Of a stretch of 50,045 nucleotides of DNA, positions 20,054 through 30,495 are shown piece after piece. Both the position numbers and the translations under genes were made by a program. This DNA is from Clostridia bacterium (GTDB taxonomy: Bacteria > Bacillota_A > Clostridia > Lachnospirales > Cellulosilyticaceae). Under the pieces are notes generated by a model. The model was not told the origin of the DNA. It saw only the letters and a list, made by a program, of their open reading frames with translations, and did no database searches. The DNA is taken from positions 1 to 50,045 of the forward strand of contig JARBTY010000007.1 in the NCBI GenBank assembly GCA_029239935.1, written 5' to 3'. Position 1 is the stretch's first letter. Each line of letters begins with the position of its first letter.

Positions 20054-21073
20054 TTATTTTTTCTTGATATATTTTCTTGTGTCAATAGCAACTGCTATGA
20101 TAATGATAAGTCCTTTTATAATGTACTGGATATACGGGCTTACATTCACATAAGCAAGTCCATAGTTAATCACCTGGAATATAAATACACCCGTAACAAT
20201 CCCACCTATTGAACCTACGCCACCGCTGAAGGACACCCCTCCAACTACTACCGCAGCAATAGCATCAAGATCATAACCATTCCCTAGATTGTTTGTAGCA
20301 CTTCCTGTACGAGCTACTTCCAAACATCCTGCAAATCCGTAAAGAATACCCGCCATAACAGACACCAAAATAATCGTTCTTGTAATACTTACACCAGAAA
20401 CTGCAGCTGCCTCTGGGTTGCCTCCAACTGCAAACATGTTTTTACCTAGCTTTGTTTTATTCCATATAAACCATACAATAAGAGTCGTTATAGCCGCATA
20501 AATAACTAAGTTTGGTATACTAATTGGTCCCAGTGACAAACTGCCTTGTGCAAATTTTGTAAACTTTGGATCAAGCCCTGCTATCGGAGAAGCTCCTACA
20601 GCATCATAGTATATAGAAGCTACCCCATAAACTACCAATTGCATACCCAGAGTAGCAATAAATGGTGTTACATTAAGTTTTGCAATAATTAACCCATTAA
20701 GCGTTGAAAATATAGTTGTTAAAAGAATACAAAATAAAATAGGTACTATGATAGCTAACTGAGGCATATCAGGAAAAATCCTTCTTGCGTATTCAGGTTC
20801 CTGCAAAAGCGAAGCTGAAACAACCGCTGCAAGTCCAACCATACGTCCAACAGAAAGGTCTGTTCCTGCAAGTACTAAGAGTCCTGCAACTCCTAATGCC
20901 AATATCATACGGGTCGAGGCCTGTGTAATAATAAATGTAAAGTTTTGAACAGATAAGAAACTGCTGTCCATAAAAATGATGACCCCTACAAGTAATAAAA
21001 GTACAATGTATATTGCATTATTTAATAAAAAATCTAATGTTCTTTTTTTGTCCCAAGCTTTAACTTTGTCCAT
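20054..21073 (-). CDS. mglC: Galactose/methyl galactoside ABC transporter permease
   Basis: The 339-residue protein is highly hydrophobic, with about ten membrane helices, and matches the RbsC/MglC permease family (BPD_transp_2). It has GLLVLAGTDLSVGRMVGLAA, FIATLGMQLVVYG, and the GVSFSGGVGSIGG cytoplasmic loop that couples to the ATPase. It forms the membrane channel of the importer encoded with mglA and mglB. The start is an ATG after AGGAGG, 15 bases past mglA, so it is the last gene of the operon. Confidence 0.93.
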   Translation of the reverse strand: MDKVKAWDKKRTLDFLLNNAIYIVLLLLVGVIIFMDSSFLSVQNFTFIITQASTRMILALGVAGLLVLAGTDLSVGRMVGLAAVVSASLLQEPEYARRIFPDMPQLAIIVPILFCILLTTIFSTLNGLIIAKLNVTPFIATLGMQLVVYGVASIYYDAVGASPIAGLDPKFTKFAQGSLSLGPISIPNLVIYAAITTLIVWFIWNKTKLGKNMFAVGGNPEAAAVSGVSITRTIILVSVMAGILYGFAGCLEVARTGSATNNLGNGYDLDAIAAVVVGGVSFSGGVGSIGGIVTGVFIFQVINYGLAYVNVSPYIQYIIKGLIIIIAVAIDTRKYIKKK

Positions 21074-21088
21074 TATGTTTTCCTCCTT

Positions 21089-22591
21089 TTATAAATACTT
21101 GGCTGCAAGCCTTAGAATTTCTTCTTGATTGGTTTCTTTGGTATTAACAATACCTGCCACTCTGCCATTACTCATTACCAGAATTCTATCTGTTATCCCC
21201 AATAATTCTGGCATCTCAGAGGAAATCATAATTATTCCTTTTTCTTTCTTAGCAAGATCTAAGATGAGTTGGTAAATTTCATATTTCGCTCCAACATCTA
21301 TTCCCCTTGTGGGTTCATCTAACATAAGTATTTCTGGATTTGTAAGAAGCCATCTTCCTAAAATCACCTTTTGTTGATTACCTCCGGACAAAGATCTAAT
21401 AAGGGTTTTTTGAGAAGGAGTTTTTACCCGCATACTGTCAATAACCCATTGTGTGTCACCATCTAACTTTTTACCGTTAAGCACTCCTAGTTTATTACAG
21501 TATGATGAAATATTAGCAATGATGGCATTGAATCTGATATTTAGCACACCAAATATTCCTGTTTGTCTTCTGTCTTCCGTTAATAAGGCAAATCCATTTT
21601 TAATAGCCTGTTGAGCATTTTTATTAACAATTGATTTGCCATGTATAATAACTTCTCCTGATGCCCTCTTTCTGATTCCAAATAATGTTTCAACAATTTC
21701 TGTCCTTTTGGAACCCATAAGCCCGGCAACACCCAATACTTCACCCTTTTTCAAATCAAAGGATACATCTTGTATAGATGGTTGATAGGTTGCTGTGAGA
21801 TTTTTAACCTCTAAAATTGTTTCTCCCGGCATATTATCCTTTGGAGGAAAACGATTACTTAAGTCTCTTCCTACCATTAATCGGATAATTTTATCGGTTG
21901 TCAAACCTGCAGCTGACTCTGTAGCAATCCATTTACCATCACGCATTACTGTCACATCGTCACAAATTTTTAGGATTTCTTCCATCTTATGAGAGATATA
22001 TATAATGCCACATCCTTGGCTTTTTAGCTTATTAATAATTTTAAATAAATGTTCAACTTCTTTTTCTGTAAGAGATGATGTAGGCTCATCCATTACAATA
22101 ACTTTAGACTGATAGGAAACTGCTTTCGCTATCTCAACCATTTGTTGTTGTGAAAGAGATAAATTCTCTATTTTTTCTTTTGGGTTAATATGAATAGATA
22201 AATCCTCGAATATTTGCTTTGTTTTTTCATACATTTCTTTTTCAGCTATAACAATACCTTTACTTGGAAATCTTCCAAGCCAAATATTATCCATAACTCT
22301 TGTTTGTCTTACTTGGTTAAGTTCTTGATGTACCATGGACACACCATGTTCAAGAGCCTGTTTGGGATTAATGAAATTAACTTTTTTACCATTTAAATAA
22401 ATCTCACCTGAATCTTCTAAGTAGATTCCAAACAAACATTTCATCAGTGTTGATTTACCTGCGCCATTTTCTCCCATCAGGGCGTGAACGCTTCCTGGTT
22501 TTAAATAAAGCTGGGCGCCGTCTAATGCTTTAACCCCTGGAAATTCCTTTTCGATATTTTTCATCTCAAGCAGATAATTTATATTTGTCAT
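21089..22591 (-). CDS. mglA: Galactose-type sugar ABC transporter ATP-binding protein
   Basis: The 500-residue protein holds two fused ABC domains, as in MglA/RbsA. The first has Walker [10 protein letters not shown], signature [15 protein letters not shown] and Walker [12 protein letters not shown]. The second has a degenerate Walker A (GLMGSKRTE, lacking GKS), signature [15 protein letters not shown] and [12 protein letters not shown]; loss of the second Walker A is normal for the family. The ATG at 22591 follows GGTGAAACCATA. A TTG 14 codons earlier lies within a hairpin and has no ribosome binding site. Confidence 0.94.
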   Translation of the reverse strand: MTNINYLLEMKNIEKEFPGVKALDGAQLYLKPGSVHALMGENGAGKSTLMKCLFGIYLEDSGEIYLNGKKVNFINPKQALEHGVSMVHQELNQVRQTRVMDNIWLGRFPSKGIVIAEKEMYEKTKQIFEDLSIHINPKEKIENLSLSQQQMVEIAKAVSYQSKVIVMDEPTSSLTEKEVEHLFKIINKLKSQGCGIIYISHKMEEILKICDDVTVMRDGKWIATESAAGLTTDKIIRLMVGRDLSNRFPPKDNMPGETILEVKNLTATYQPSIQDVSFDLKKGEVLGVAGLMGSKRTEIVETLFGIRKRASGEVIIHGKSIVNKNAQQAIKNGFALLTEDRRQTGIFGVLNIRFNAIIANISSYCNKLGVLNGKKLDGDTQWVIDSMRVKTPSQKTLIRSLSGGNQQKVILGRWLLTNPEILMLDEPTRGIDVGAKYEIYQLILDLAKKEKGIIMISSEMPELLGITDRILVMSNGRVAGIVNTKETNQEEILRLAAKYL

Positions 22592-22625
22592 TATGGTTTC
22601 ACCACGCTTTACTATAAAATATTTT

Positions 22626-22657
22626 GCAGACAAGAACTTAGAACTGTTCTTGTCTGC
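22626..22657 (-). promoter_or_regulatory. Intercistronic hairpin between mglB and mglA
   Basis: A perfect 12-bp stem, GCAGACAAGAAC with its complement and an eight-base loop, lies between the mglB stop codon (22682) and the mglA start (22591). On the minus strand it is followed by AAAATATTTT, a poor T-run. This is the usual place for a partial terminator or 3'-end stabiliser that makes binding protein in excess of the ATPase and permease. Confidence 0.75.
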
Positions 22658-22681
22658 ACATACAAATTAAACTTTAAATCT

Positions 22682-23734
22682 TTATTTTGTTACAGCTACA
22701 TAAGGTACACGAACGGCTCTTGTCTCGTCTAATACCCAGCTTGTTCCCTCAAGAACATCTTTACCTAATGCTGCATTAACTGCAAGTTCTAAAGTAGCTT
22801 TACCTTGATTTTCAGCATCATTAAGTACAGTACCTGCCATTTGTCCTTTTTCAACAAGGTCAAGTGCTTCTGGAATCGCATCTACACCAACAACTGGCAT
22901 AAATTTGTCACCTTCAAAATATCCACTGGCTTTAAGAGCTTCTACAGCACCTAGTGCCATACCATCATTATTACAGATAACCATTTCAATCTTTTCACCA
23001 TGAGCTGCAAGCCATGTTTCCATAAGCTCTTTACCTTTTGCTGCATCCCACATACCTGTTTGTTTAGCAAGTTCTTCTACTTCAATACCAGCTGCTACAA
23101 CTGTATCTACTGAGAATTTCGTTCTTGCTTCAGCATCTGGATGTCCTGGTTCTCCCATAAGCATTACATACTGCATTTTGCCGTCTCCGTTTTTATCCCA
23201 ACTAGCATTTGCTTTCCAGCCTTCTGCAATAAGTTCACCTTGAATAACTCCTGATTCAGCTGATGTTGTTCCAACATACCATGCTTTATCGTAACCTGTT
23301 TTATCTGTTCCATCTGGATATTCTTTGTTAAAGAATACAACTGGAATATTGGCAGCTTTAGCTTTTTCAGCTATAGCTGGTGCTGCACCTGGGTCAACTA
23401 AATTGATAGCTAATGCTTTAACACCTTTTGCTATCATTGCATCAACTTGGTCATTTTGTTTAGCTTGATCATTTTGTGAGTCATTCATGATAAGTTCTGC
23501 TTTACCATCTGCTGCTGTCTCGATGTTTTGTCTTACGAATGACATAAAGTTATCATCATATTTGTAAATAGTTACACCAATAAGTGGTTTTTCATCAGCT
23601 GGTGCTTCTGCAGCTGGTGTTTCAGCTCCTGCTGTCTCTGCTGGTGTCTCTGTTGGTGCTGGAGTATTTGAAGAGCAAGCTGTGAATCCCATGGCCATTG
23701 TTGCAATAAGTAAAAAACTAAATAATTTTCTCAT
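22682..23734 (-). CDS. mglB: Galactose/glucose-binding lipoprotein
   Basis: The 350-residue protein has a lipoprotein signal peptide ending FTAC, with Cys20 as the lipid site. A Pro/Ala/Glu/Thr-rich tether of about 35 residues follows, then a type I periplasmic sugar-binding domain ([20 protein letters not shown] onward; [35 protein letters not shown]). The sequence [11 protein letters not shown] matches the calcium loop of galactose-binding MglB, so a galactose- or glucose-type ligand is likely. The start is an ATG after AAGGGGG. It heads the mglBAC operon. Confidence 0.93.
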   Translation of the reverse strand: MRKLFSFLLIATMAMGFTACSSNTPAPTETPAETAGAETPAAEAPADEKPLIGVTIYKYDDNFMSFVRQNIETAADGKAELIMNDSQNDQAKQNDQVDAMIAKGVKALAINLVDPGAAPAIAEKAKAANIPVVFFNKEYPDGTDKTGYDKAWYVGTTSAESGVIQGELIAEGWKANASWDKNGDGKMQYVMLMGEPGHPDAEARTKFSVDTVVAAGIEVEELAKQTGMWDAAKGKELMETWLAAHGEKIEMVICNNDGMALGAVEALKASGYFEGDKFMPVVGVDAIPEALDLVEKGQMAGTVLNDAENQGKATLELAVNAALGKDVLEGTSWVLDETRAVRVPYVAVTK

Positions 23735-23861
23735 TTTTTTCCCCCTTGATATTTCTTTTTTTATTTGTTAGATACTGTTTTCAATATCTTACATTTATTG
23801 TACCCATAAATTCTTACAATATGAATAAGTTTTTTTATGGTATAACACTATATTTTTACCA

Positions 23862-23909
23862 AAAAAATAATACCAATCATTCCCTTATTGAGGTTTGGTA
23901 TTATTTTTT
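23862..23909 (-). terminator. Terminator after the second sugar-binding lipoprotein gene
   Basis: A perfect 15-bp stem, AAAAAATAATACCAA with its complement, encloses an 18-base loop and ends in a T-run on the minus strand. It lies 25 bases past the stop codon at 23934 and separates the sensor genes from mglBAC, which would then need their own promoter in 23735-23861. Confidence 0.85.
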
Positions 23910-23933
23910 ATTCAATATGTTATATTTTTTTAC

Positions 23934-24986
23934 TCACTTTAAAGTTTCTTTAGTAATTATTTGATGTGGAATCCATAGATACTTGTCACCACTTTCATAA
24001 TCTCGCACAATTTGAGATGGTTTATTAGCTGCTAGACTATATAACTTACTAAAAATAGCCCTTCCTTGCTCATCTGCATTATTGAGAACTGTTCCTAGCA
24101 TCTTCTCCTCCTCAATAGCATGTAAAGCCTGATCGAGTCCATCTATGCCTAATACAGGAATAGCTTTTTTATCATAATATCCTTTTTCTTCCAGGGCCGT
24201 TATAGCTCCCAATGCCATTTCATCATTATTAGATAACACCACTTCTATCTTATTTCCAAATTTTTCTACCCATTCCAGCATTTTATCCTTCGCCTGAACC
24301 CTTTGCCACATAGCAGTATCCATTGCTAAACTTTCCGTCCTAAGCCCTGCCTCTTCTAGTACCTTAATGCTGTGATAGGACCTTAAAATACTATCTTGGT
24401 GTCCTTGTTCTCCTTCTAACATGACATATTGAATAATGCCATCCCTATTTTTATCAATCTCCCGCCCTTTTTGAATAGCCTCTAGGAGTATCTCTCCTTG
24501 CATTTCTCCAGCCTCAGCTGCATGAGATCCTATGTAATACACTTCATCCCACTTATCCATATCCTGCGGAACAGGCTCTCTATTAAAAATAACAACAGGA
24601 ATTTTAGCATTTTTTACTTTATCAATGATATTAGAGGCTTCTGCCCTATCTACTAAATTAATGGCTATAGCATCATATTTTTCCTTTATAAGCTGCTCTA
24701 TTTGTGTGGTCTGTAAGTTTTGATCATACTCACTGTCTAGCACCTCTACTATAATTTTAGTCTGTGAAAGCTCTTGCTCCTGCTTAGCACATGCTATAAT
24801 ACTATCATAAATCTTCATTACAAAAGGATCTTCTGCAGTATATAGTACCACCCCTACTCGAATCTCTGCTTGTTTTGGTGCTTCAACCTCGTCAATAGCA
24901 AGTAAGCTTGAACAACCAGATAAAACCACTCCCCCTAATACACTGCATAAAAACAGTAAAATTGCCCTTTTAAATTTTACCCTCAT
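23934..24986 (-). CDS. Second MglB-like sugar-binding lipoprotein, probable sensor subunit
   Basis: The 350-residue protein starts at the ATG at 24986, six bases after AAGGAGGT. The signal peptide ends LSGC, with Cys25 as lipid site. The mature part is a type I sugar-binding protein clearly related to the neighbouring MglB: shared blocks include AINLVDRAEA, DKNRDGIIQYVMLEGE, AMDTAMW and LSNNDEMALGAITALEEKG. The long linker seen in MglB is missing. It lies directly downstream of a YesM-type kinase and YesN-type regulator and before a terminator, so it is more likely part of a sugar sensor than of the transporter. That role is inferred from XylFII-LytS-YesN systems. Confidence 0.85.
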   Translation of the reverse strand: MRVKFKRAILLFLCSVLGGVVLSGCSSLLAIDEVEAPKQAEIRVGVVLYTAEDPFVMKIYDSIIACAKQEQELSQTKIIVEVLDSEYDQNLQTTQIEQLIKEKYDAIAINLVDRAEASNIIDKVKNAKIPVVIFNREPVPQDMDKWDEVYYIGSHAAEAGEMQGEILLEAIQKGREIDKNRDGIIQYVMLEGEQGHQDSILRSYHSIKVLEEAGLRTESLAMDTAMWQRVQAKDKMLEWVEKFGNKIEVVLSNNDEMALGAITALEEKGYYDKKAIPVLGIDGLDQALHAIEEEKMLGTVLNNADEQGRAIFSKLYSLAANKPSQIVRDYESGDKYLWIPHQIITKETLK

Positions 24987-25035
24987 CTCATTACCTCCTT
25001 GTATTAAAACATCCCACACTCTAAAAATTTTAAAA

Positions 25036-26769
25036 TCAAGTATAAATTAAAGGTATTTTAATGTATATGGTTGTCCCCTCTTCTTGTTTACTTTCTACTC
25101 TCATGCCATAGGTTTTCCCATAGTAAAGTTTGATACGTTCGTTCACATTCTTAATGCCAACCCCAGATCCTTTTGTCTTAATCTCTTGTTCTTTATCTAA
25201 GAGCATTAAAACAGTTTCTTCTGACATGCCTACCCCATTGTCTTTTATGCTATACACTAACTCCCCCTTATGGACATTTGCCAAAATAGTTATTTTCCCT
25301 TTATAAGTCATATATTCAATGCCGTGATACAAGGCATTCTCAATAAGAGGCTGCAAAATAAGTTTTATCGTCTTAGCATTTAAGGCCTCTTCATCTGCTA
25401 TAATTTCAAACTCAAATCTATTCTTATATCTTATTTTTTGTATGGATAAATAATTTCTAGCATGTTCTAATTCTTCTCTTACCGTAATAATACTTTTTCC
25501 TGAGCTTATACCTATTCTAAAAAATCTTGATAATGCTGTAATCATCATAATAGCTTCCTCTATTTTACCACTCTCAGCAAGCCATATAATAGAATCCAGT
25601 GTATTATATAAAAAATGAGGATTAATTTGAGATTGGAGAGCTTCCAGCTCTTTTTTGCGTTTATCATCCTGCTCCGCTACAATCTCATCCATCAATTTCT
25701 TCATCCTGCTTACCATCGCATTAAAAGTCTTTGACAGATTTGCAACAATATACTCTCCCCCTTCATCCAGCTGTATGTCAAATCGTCCTGCTTCTACAAG
25801 TTTCATAGATCTTTCGAGCTTGTATAAAGGGGAAGAGAGCCTAGATGAAATAACCAATGTTCCTATCACGCACATGATAATACCCATTACTAGTACCATA
25901 ATTAAAAAATTATTAAGTTCAGCATAGGTGAAAAGAATTTTATCCAGTCTCCAACTCCCGATAATCTTCCACCCCGTATAACCGGCTGTTTTTATTGTAA
26001 AGAGTATCCTATTATCATTAATTATTCTGGTATAATTACCATCTTCTGTCCCTACTCTATTTTTATCATAAATACTTACGTGTTCTTCATCTCCATAAAT
26101 AATATCACCGTTAGATGCCAATATAAAAATATCACCCATATCATCTCCTGAAATACCTGCACATATATTCTCTATGCCCTTCAGGTTCATGTCAACCAAT
26201 AGAACACCTTGTATAATCCGCCCATTTTCGTTAAGAGATATCGCTCTGCTTAGAGATATTACCCATTGATCATATCCTTCAAACAATTCCTGAGGATGAG
26301 GGCTTGAAAAATGGATATTTTCTGGCTTATTTAAGGCATCTTGAAACCATTTTTGTTGAGTTATTTGCACATCTTCTCTCAATTTATCATATTTACTATT
26401 TGCTATAACTTCTCCATTACTTTTGAAAATAGTTAAACTTGCTATATCACTATTCGTCGTATGAATAACACTCATCTCATTGGCAAAATTATTGTTTAAT
26501 ATATTCTGATTTTTTATGATTTTATAATAAAGCGTGTTGGAAATATTCATCATATTTTTTGTATAAGTATCTAAGCTGTATTTAACCTGTGTGAGCAATT
26601 GGTCAACAGCCTTATTTGCATAAGCTTCCGAAGTAAAATTAAATTTTTCATAAAGCGAAATACCTGTGAAAAGCATCCCTATAACAATAATGGTTGTAAA
26701 ATACATAATCATCAGTGACTTAATACTGCGCAGCCTAGCTCCTGTTGCTACTTTATTAGTCTTTGCCAT
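25036..26769 (-). CDS. YesM-type sensor histidine kinase
   Basis: The 577-residue protein has a membrane helix at about 19-39, an extracellular domain of about 230 residues of Cache type, a second helix at about 285-308, HAMP at 310-360, then a His_kinase domain. QINPHFLYNTLDSI carries the phospho-acceptor histidine near residue 385. The C-terminal ATPase has LQPLIENALYHG and GSGVGIKNVNERIKLYYG. Such kinases partner with YesN-type regulators and control sugar uptake. Its start overlaps the regulator gene by 14 bases, showing translational coupling. It probably works with the lipoprotein at 23934-24986. Confidence 0.92.
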   Translation of the reverse strand: MAKTNKVATGARLRSIKSLMIMYFTTIIVIGMLFTGISLYEKFNFTSEAYANKAVDQLLTQVKYSLDTYTKNMMNISNTLYYKIIKNQNILNNNFANEMSVIHTTNSDIASLTIFKSNGEVIANSKYDKLREDVQITQQKWFQDALNKPENIHFSSPHPQELFEGYDQWVISLSRAISLNENGRIIQGVLLVDMNLKGIENICAGISGDDMGDIFILASNGDIIYGDEEHVSIYDKNRVGTEDGNYTRIINDNRILFTIKTAGYTGWKIIGSWRLDKILFTYAELNNFLIMVLVMGIIMCVIGTLVISSRLSSPLYKLERSMKLVEAGRFDIQLDEGGEYIVANLSKTFNAMVSRMKKLMDEIVAEQDDKRKKELEALQSQINPHFLYNTLDSIIWLAESGKIEEAIMMITALSRFFRIGISSGKSIITVREELEHARNYLSIQKIRYKNRFEFEIIADEEALNAKTIKLILQPLIENALYHGIEYMTYKGKITILANVHKGELVYSIKDNGVGMSEETVLMLLDKEQEIKTKGSGVGIKNVNERIKLYYGKTYGMRVESKQEEGTTIYIKIPLIYT

Positions 26770-28378
26770 TTCTATACTCCGTTGGCGATATGCCTGTTAT
26801 TTTTTTGAATACATAACTAAAATAATGCCCTTCTGAATACCCTACTCTGTTGGCTATATCAAAGGTCTTAAGCTCGCTTGTTCTGAGGAGTTTTTTTGCC
26901 TTATCAATTCTAATCAGTGTCAAATAATTTGTGAATGTAAATTTTGTTTCTTTTTTAAATAGGGCGGAAAAATAATTGGTAGAAATATGAAGATAGTTGC
27001 AGAGTTTTTCTGCACTTAGTTCTTCATCAAAATAGTTTTGTTTCATATATTCTTTTGCTTTTTCTATCAATTCATTTTTATTTGTATTTCTCTTAGCTGA
27101 AATTTCCTTTGCAAGCAGCGTACATACACTAAAAAGCCACTCTTTTATTTCTTCTTTTGTCTTAAAACTGTTGATAATGATTAAGAAGTTATCTTCCTTA
27201 TTAAATAAAGCCGATGAATCAAGTTCCATACTTCTCTTGAGCTTAAGAATACTAGAAATAATATCTAAAATATAAAGCTGGTAATCATTTAAAGCCAATG
27301 TCACCCCTTCTATTTTTCCTACGAGTAAGCTAATAGCCTCTTCAATCTGCTTAATATCCCCTACTTTTATAGCCGCTAACAATGTCCTTTCATCCATTTC
27401 AGTAAAAGAAATTTCTTTTGAATGTACTGGCTCAATGTCATCAATATAAATAATCTTATTACTTCCTATAATAACAGTATAATCAAGAGCAGCTACTGCA
27501 TCTATATAAGACTTGTACAACATAGGTTTGACCATACAGGCCGTTCCAACGCCTATTGTAACTGTCGTATCTAAGTATTTTTGAACTGTAGCTCTTATTT
27601 GATCAAGTCCCAAAAAAATCTCTTTATTTGTTTTGGGTGACTGATGATCTTCAATAGGCATGATAAGCACAATTTCGTTCATTTTCATAAACACTGTCCC
27701 TAAATTTTTTAAAGTGACTATCTCCTCACAAATATTAAAAATGGCAATTTTTAATAAACTTTTGTGCCTTGCTAAATTAGAATCTTCTATTCCTTTTACA
27801 AATTCATCCGGTCTGATGACTGCCACTGCCAATGAGTCCATTGTTATATCTAATGCTAAACTGCCTATATTTTCTTGTATAATTTCTTCTGCTACATATT
27901 CTGTTATCCAATAATTTAAAAACCGCTCTCTTACAAGGGGTAAGCTTTTTTGATAATTGAGTTTAAGTGTCTCTATATTATTAATAGACAAGATTTCTTC
28001 ATCTAACATCATTTTAAGTTCTCTAAGAATCTCATTCATTTCTATGGAATTAATAGGCTTCAAAATATAGCGCATAACCCCCAGTTTAATCGCTGTTTGA
28101 GCATACTCAAAATCATCAAACCCCGATAATATAACAACTTTTGTAGTTGGAAATCTATACTTTATATTTTCTGCTAGTTTGATGCCATCCATAAAAGGCA
28201 TTTTGATATCTGTAAAAACAATATCTGGAAGAGTCTTATCAATAATATCTAGTGCTTCCATTCCATTTTCCGCTTCGCCTACCACACGAAAACCGAGCTC
28301 TTCCCATTTTATCTTTTTGATAATACCTTGCCTAATTTCTTCTTCATCGTCTACCAGAAGTATTTTATAGAGATTCAT
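26756..28378 (-). CDS. YesN-type response regulator (REC + AraC helix-turn-helix)
   Basis: The 540-residue protein has an N-terminal receiver domain (KILLVDDEEEIRQGI; phospho-acceptor Asp57 in VFTDIKMPFMDG; Lys in YILKPINSIE). A middle region of about 300 residues has no recognised motif. The C-terminal AraC-type double helix-turn-helix spans about residues 440-540, ending GYSEGHYFSYVFKKITGISPTEYR (conserved core YFSYVFKKITGISPTEYR). The start is an ATG after AGGAGG. It is the first gene of the sensor operon and likely activates mglBAC when its partner kinase sees sugar. Confidence 0.93.
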   Translation of the reverse strand: MNLYKILLVDDEEEIRQGIIKKIKWEELGFRVVGEAENGMEALDIIDKTLPDIVFTDIKMPFMDGIKLAENIKYRFPTTKVVILSGFDDFEYAQTAIKLGVMRYILKPINSIEMNEILRELKMMLDEEILSINNIETLKLNYQKSLPLVRERFLNYWITEYVAEEIIQENIGSLALDITMDSLAVAVIRPDEFVKGIEDSNLARHKSLLKIAIFNICEEIVTLKNLGTVFMKMNEIVLIMPIEDHQSPKTNKEIFLGLDQIRATVQKYLDTTVTIGVGTACMVKPMLYKSYIDAVAALDYTVIIGSNKIIYIDDIEPVHSKEISFTEMDERTLLAAIKVGDIKQIEEAISLLVGKIEGVTLALNDYQLYILDIISSILKLKRSMELDSSALFNKEDNFLIIINSFKTKEEIKEWLFSVCTLLAKEISAKRNTNKNELIEKAKEYMKQNYFDEELSAEKLCNYLHISTNYFSALFKKETKFTFTNYLTLIRIDKAKKLLRTSELKTFDIANRVGYSEGHYFSYVFKKITGISPTEYRNGKD

Positions 28379-28671
28379 GAATTCCTCCTAACCAAATACG
28401 CATACTATTTATATTTATCTATAAGAATATGTCATTTTTTTATTCAAACAATCTAATTATAACATATTAAATTTAATTTTTTAAGTATAGTGCACTTTTT
28501 TTCATCATGGGACGGCTTATTGATTGTTCAAATTTTATCATATTTTTTAAAGCTGTTTAGTATCCGCCTTAATAGTCAATACTCTTGTTATATCATCTAC
28601 GAGTAAGATTGATTTTGAAGATAATATATGTTAAAGTCATGATGTACAGCTTAAGAAAGGAGCCCTTACAT
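28379..28671. other. Divergent intergenic region between the YesN-type gene and asnB
   Basis: This AT-rich gap of 293 bases must hold promoters in both directions. A leftward TATAAT occurs near 28455 with only a weak -35 box at the right spacing, which would suit an activated promoter. On the plus side no convincing promoter could be fixed. No T-box (AGGGTGG-type antiterminator) or other known riboswitch was seen before asnB, and no hairpin with a T-run. Confidence 0.4.
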
Positions 28672-30495
28672 ATGTGTGGTTTTTGTGGCTTTGTAGATTC
28701 AAATAATGATAATAACGATTTAGTTCTGACAAATATGATGGATAAAATAGCACACCGCGGTCCAGATAGTTCCGGTCAATATAAAGATGAATCTATCAGT
28801 ATGGGATTTAGACGTCTTAGTTTTCTCGACTTAGAAGCAGGCAGCCAGCCTCTTTATAACGAGGACGGTCGCTTTGCCTTGACCTTTAATGGAGAAATAT
28901 ATAATTTTCAAAGTATCCGAGAAAAGCTTTTAGCCGCTGGTCATATCTTTAAAACTCATAGCGACTCTGAAGTTCTTATTCATGGCTATGAAGAATATGG
29001 CACTGAACTCCTCTCACACCTTAGAGGTATGTTTGCTTTTGTTATATGGGACAAACAGGAAAAGACTTTATTTGGTGCAAGGGATTTTTTTGGTATCAAA
29101 CCTTTTTATTATACTCATTTCAATAACACCTTGGTTTATGCATCTGAAATTAAATCTATTTTAGAACACCCTCATGTAGACAAAGTATTAAATGAAGAGG
29201 CTCTTGAAAATTATTTAACTTTCCAATATTCTGCTCTTCCCGAAACTTTCTTTAAAGGTATTTTCAAACTTCCCCCTGCGCATTACTTTATTTTCAAAGA
29301 GGGTGTTATGACCACCACGCGTTATTGGGAACCTGTTTTTAATGAAACTACCGGAGCACTTGAGACGTATGTTGATACGATTGATGCTCAAATGAAAGAG
29401 TCCATCGAGGCTCATAAAATCAGCGATGTAGAAGTAGGGTGTTTTTTATCCAGCGGTGTAGATTCCAGTTATGTGGCAAGCTGTTTTAATGGCGACAATA
29501 CCTTTACCGTAGGCTTTAGTAATGAACAATACAATGAAATCAGCTACGCCAAAGAATTATCTAAAGAAATCAATATTCCTAATAAACATAAAGTTATTTC
29601 TCCTGAGGAATACTGGACAGCCCTTCCAAAGGTTCAATATTATATGGACGAGCCATTGGCAGACCCTTCGGCTGTTGCACTCTACTTTGTTAGTGAGCTT
29701 GCCAGCAAGCATGTGAAAGGGGTTTTATCCGGCGAAGGAGCTGATGAGTTTTTTGGGGGATACAATATTTATAAAGAACCTATCGATACTGCTGCATACC
29801 GAAAGCTCCCTAAATCCCTCAGAAAATTTTTAGCAGCTATAGGCATGCTTATTCCTTTTAATTTCAAAGGAAAAAATTTCTTGGTTCGAGCAAGCAAAGA
29901 TATAGAAGAACGTTTTATTGGTAATGCCTATATGTTCTCTCCTAAAGAACGTAAAGCACTGCTCAAAATCAAGACCTCTGCCCAAGATCCTTTCGAAATA
30001 GTCAAACCTATTTATGATAAGGTCAAAGGGAAAGATGATGTCACTAAAATGCAGTATGTAGATATGCATATGTGGCTTGTAGGTGACATCCTGCTTAAGG
30101 CAGATAAAATGAGTATGGCACACTCCTTAGAGCTCCGGGTACCCTTTTTAGATAAAAAGGTATTCGAAGTGGCCTCTACGATTCCTGTCAAATATAAAGT
30201 TAATAAAGAAAATACTAAATTTGCTATGCGTCTGGCAGCCAAACGTAACTTACCTGCGGCTGTGGCCAATAAAAAGAAACTCGGTTTTCCTGTTCCCATA
30301 AGAGTCTGGCTCAAAGAAGATAAATATTATACTTTAGTGAAAGAAACTTTCTGCAATACAACTGCTGAAAAATACTTTAATACGGCACAGCTCATAGAGC
30401 TACTTGACATGCATAAAACCGGAAAATCTGACAATAGTCGCAAAATTTGGACTATCTTTATGTTTCTTGTTTGGCACAAAGAATATTTTAGCTAA
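28672..30495 (+). CDS. asnB: Asparagine synthase (glutamine-hydrolysing)
   Basis: The start is the ATG at 28672 after AAAGGAG, which places the catalytic Cys at position 2 (MCGFCGF); the open frame extends 29 codons upstream but lacks a ribosome binding site. The 607-residue protein has an N-terminal class II glutaminase (HRGPDSSG, FNGEIYNF) and a C-terminal synthetase with FLSSGVDSSY, the ATP pyrophosphate loop, and LSGEGADEFFGGY. It makes asparagine from aspartate, glutamine and ATP. It is a single-gene transcript ending in a strong terminator. Confidence 0.95.
   Translation: MCGFCGFVDSNNDNNDLVLTNMMDKIAHRGPDSSGQYKDESISMGFRRLSFLDLEAGSQPLYNEDGRFALTFNGEIYNFQSIREKLLAAGHIFKTHSDSEVLIHGYEEYGTELLSHLRGMFAFVIWDKQEKTLFGARDFFGIKPFYYTHFNNTLVYASEIKSILEHPHVDKVLNEEALENYLTFQYSALPETFFKGIFKLPPAHYFIFKEGVMTTTRYWEPVFNETTGALETYVDTIDAQMKESIEAHKISDVEVGCFLSSGVDSSYVASCFNGDNTFTVGFSNEQYNEISYAKELSKEINIPNKHKVISPEEYWTALPKVQYYMDEPLADPSAVALYFVSELASKHVKGVLSGEGADEFFGGYNIYKEPIDTAAYRKLPKSLRKFLAAIGMLIPFNFKGKNFLVRASKDIEERFIGNAYMFSPKERKALLKIKTSAQDPFEIVKPIYDKVKGKDDVTKMQYVDMHMWLVGDILLKADKMSMAHSLELRVPFLDKKVFEVASTIPVKYKVNKENTKFAMRLAAKRNLPAAVANKKKLGFPVPIRVWLKEDKYYTLVKETFCNTTAEKYFNTAQLIELLDMHKTGKSDNSRKIWTIFMFLVWHKEYFS

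Noticed and set aside
22592..22633. Longer mglA start at a TTG at 22633
   Set aside because: It lies inside the intercistronic hairpin and has no ribosome binding site; the ATG at 22591 does.
28379..28671. T-box or other riboswitch before asnB
   Set aside because: No AGGGTGG-type T-box sequence, no terminator/antiterminator pair and too short a leader.
29215..30314. Several minus-strand frames within asnB
   Set aside because: They lie fully antisense to conserved asparagine synthase sequence and lack start signals.
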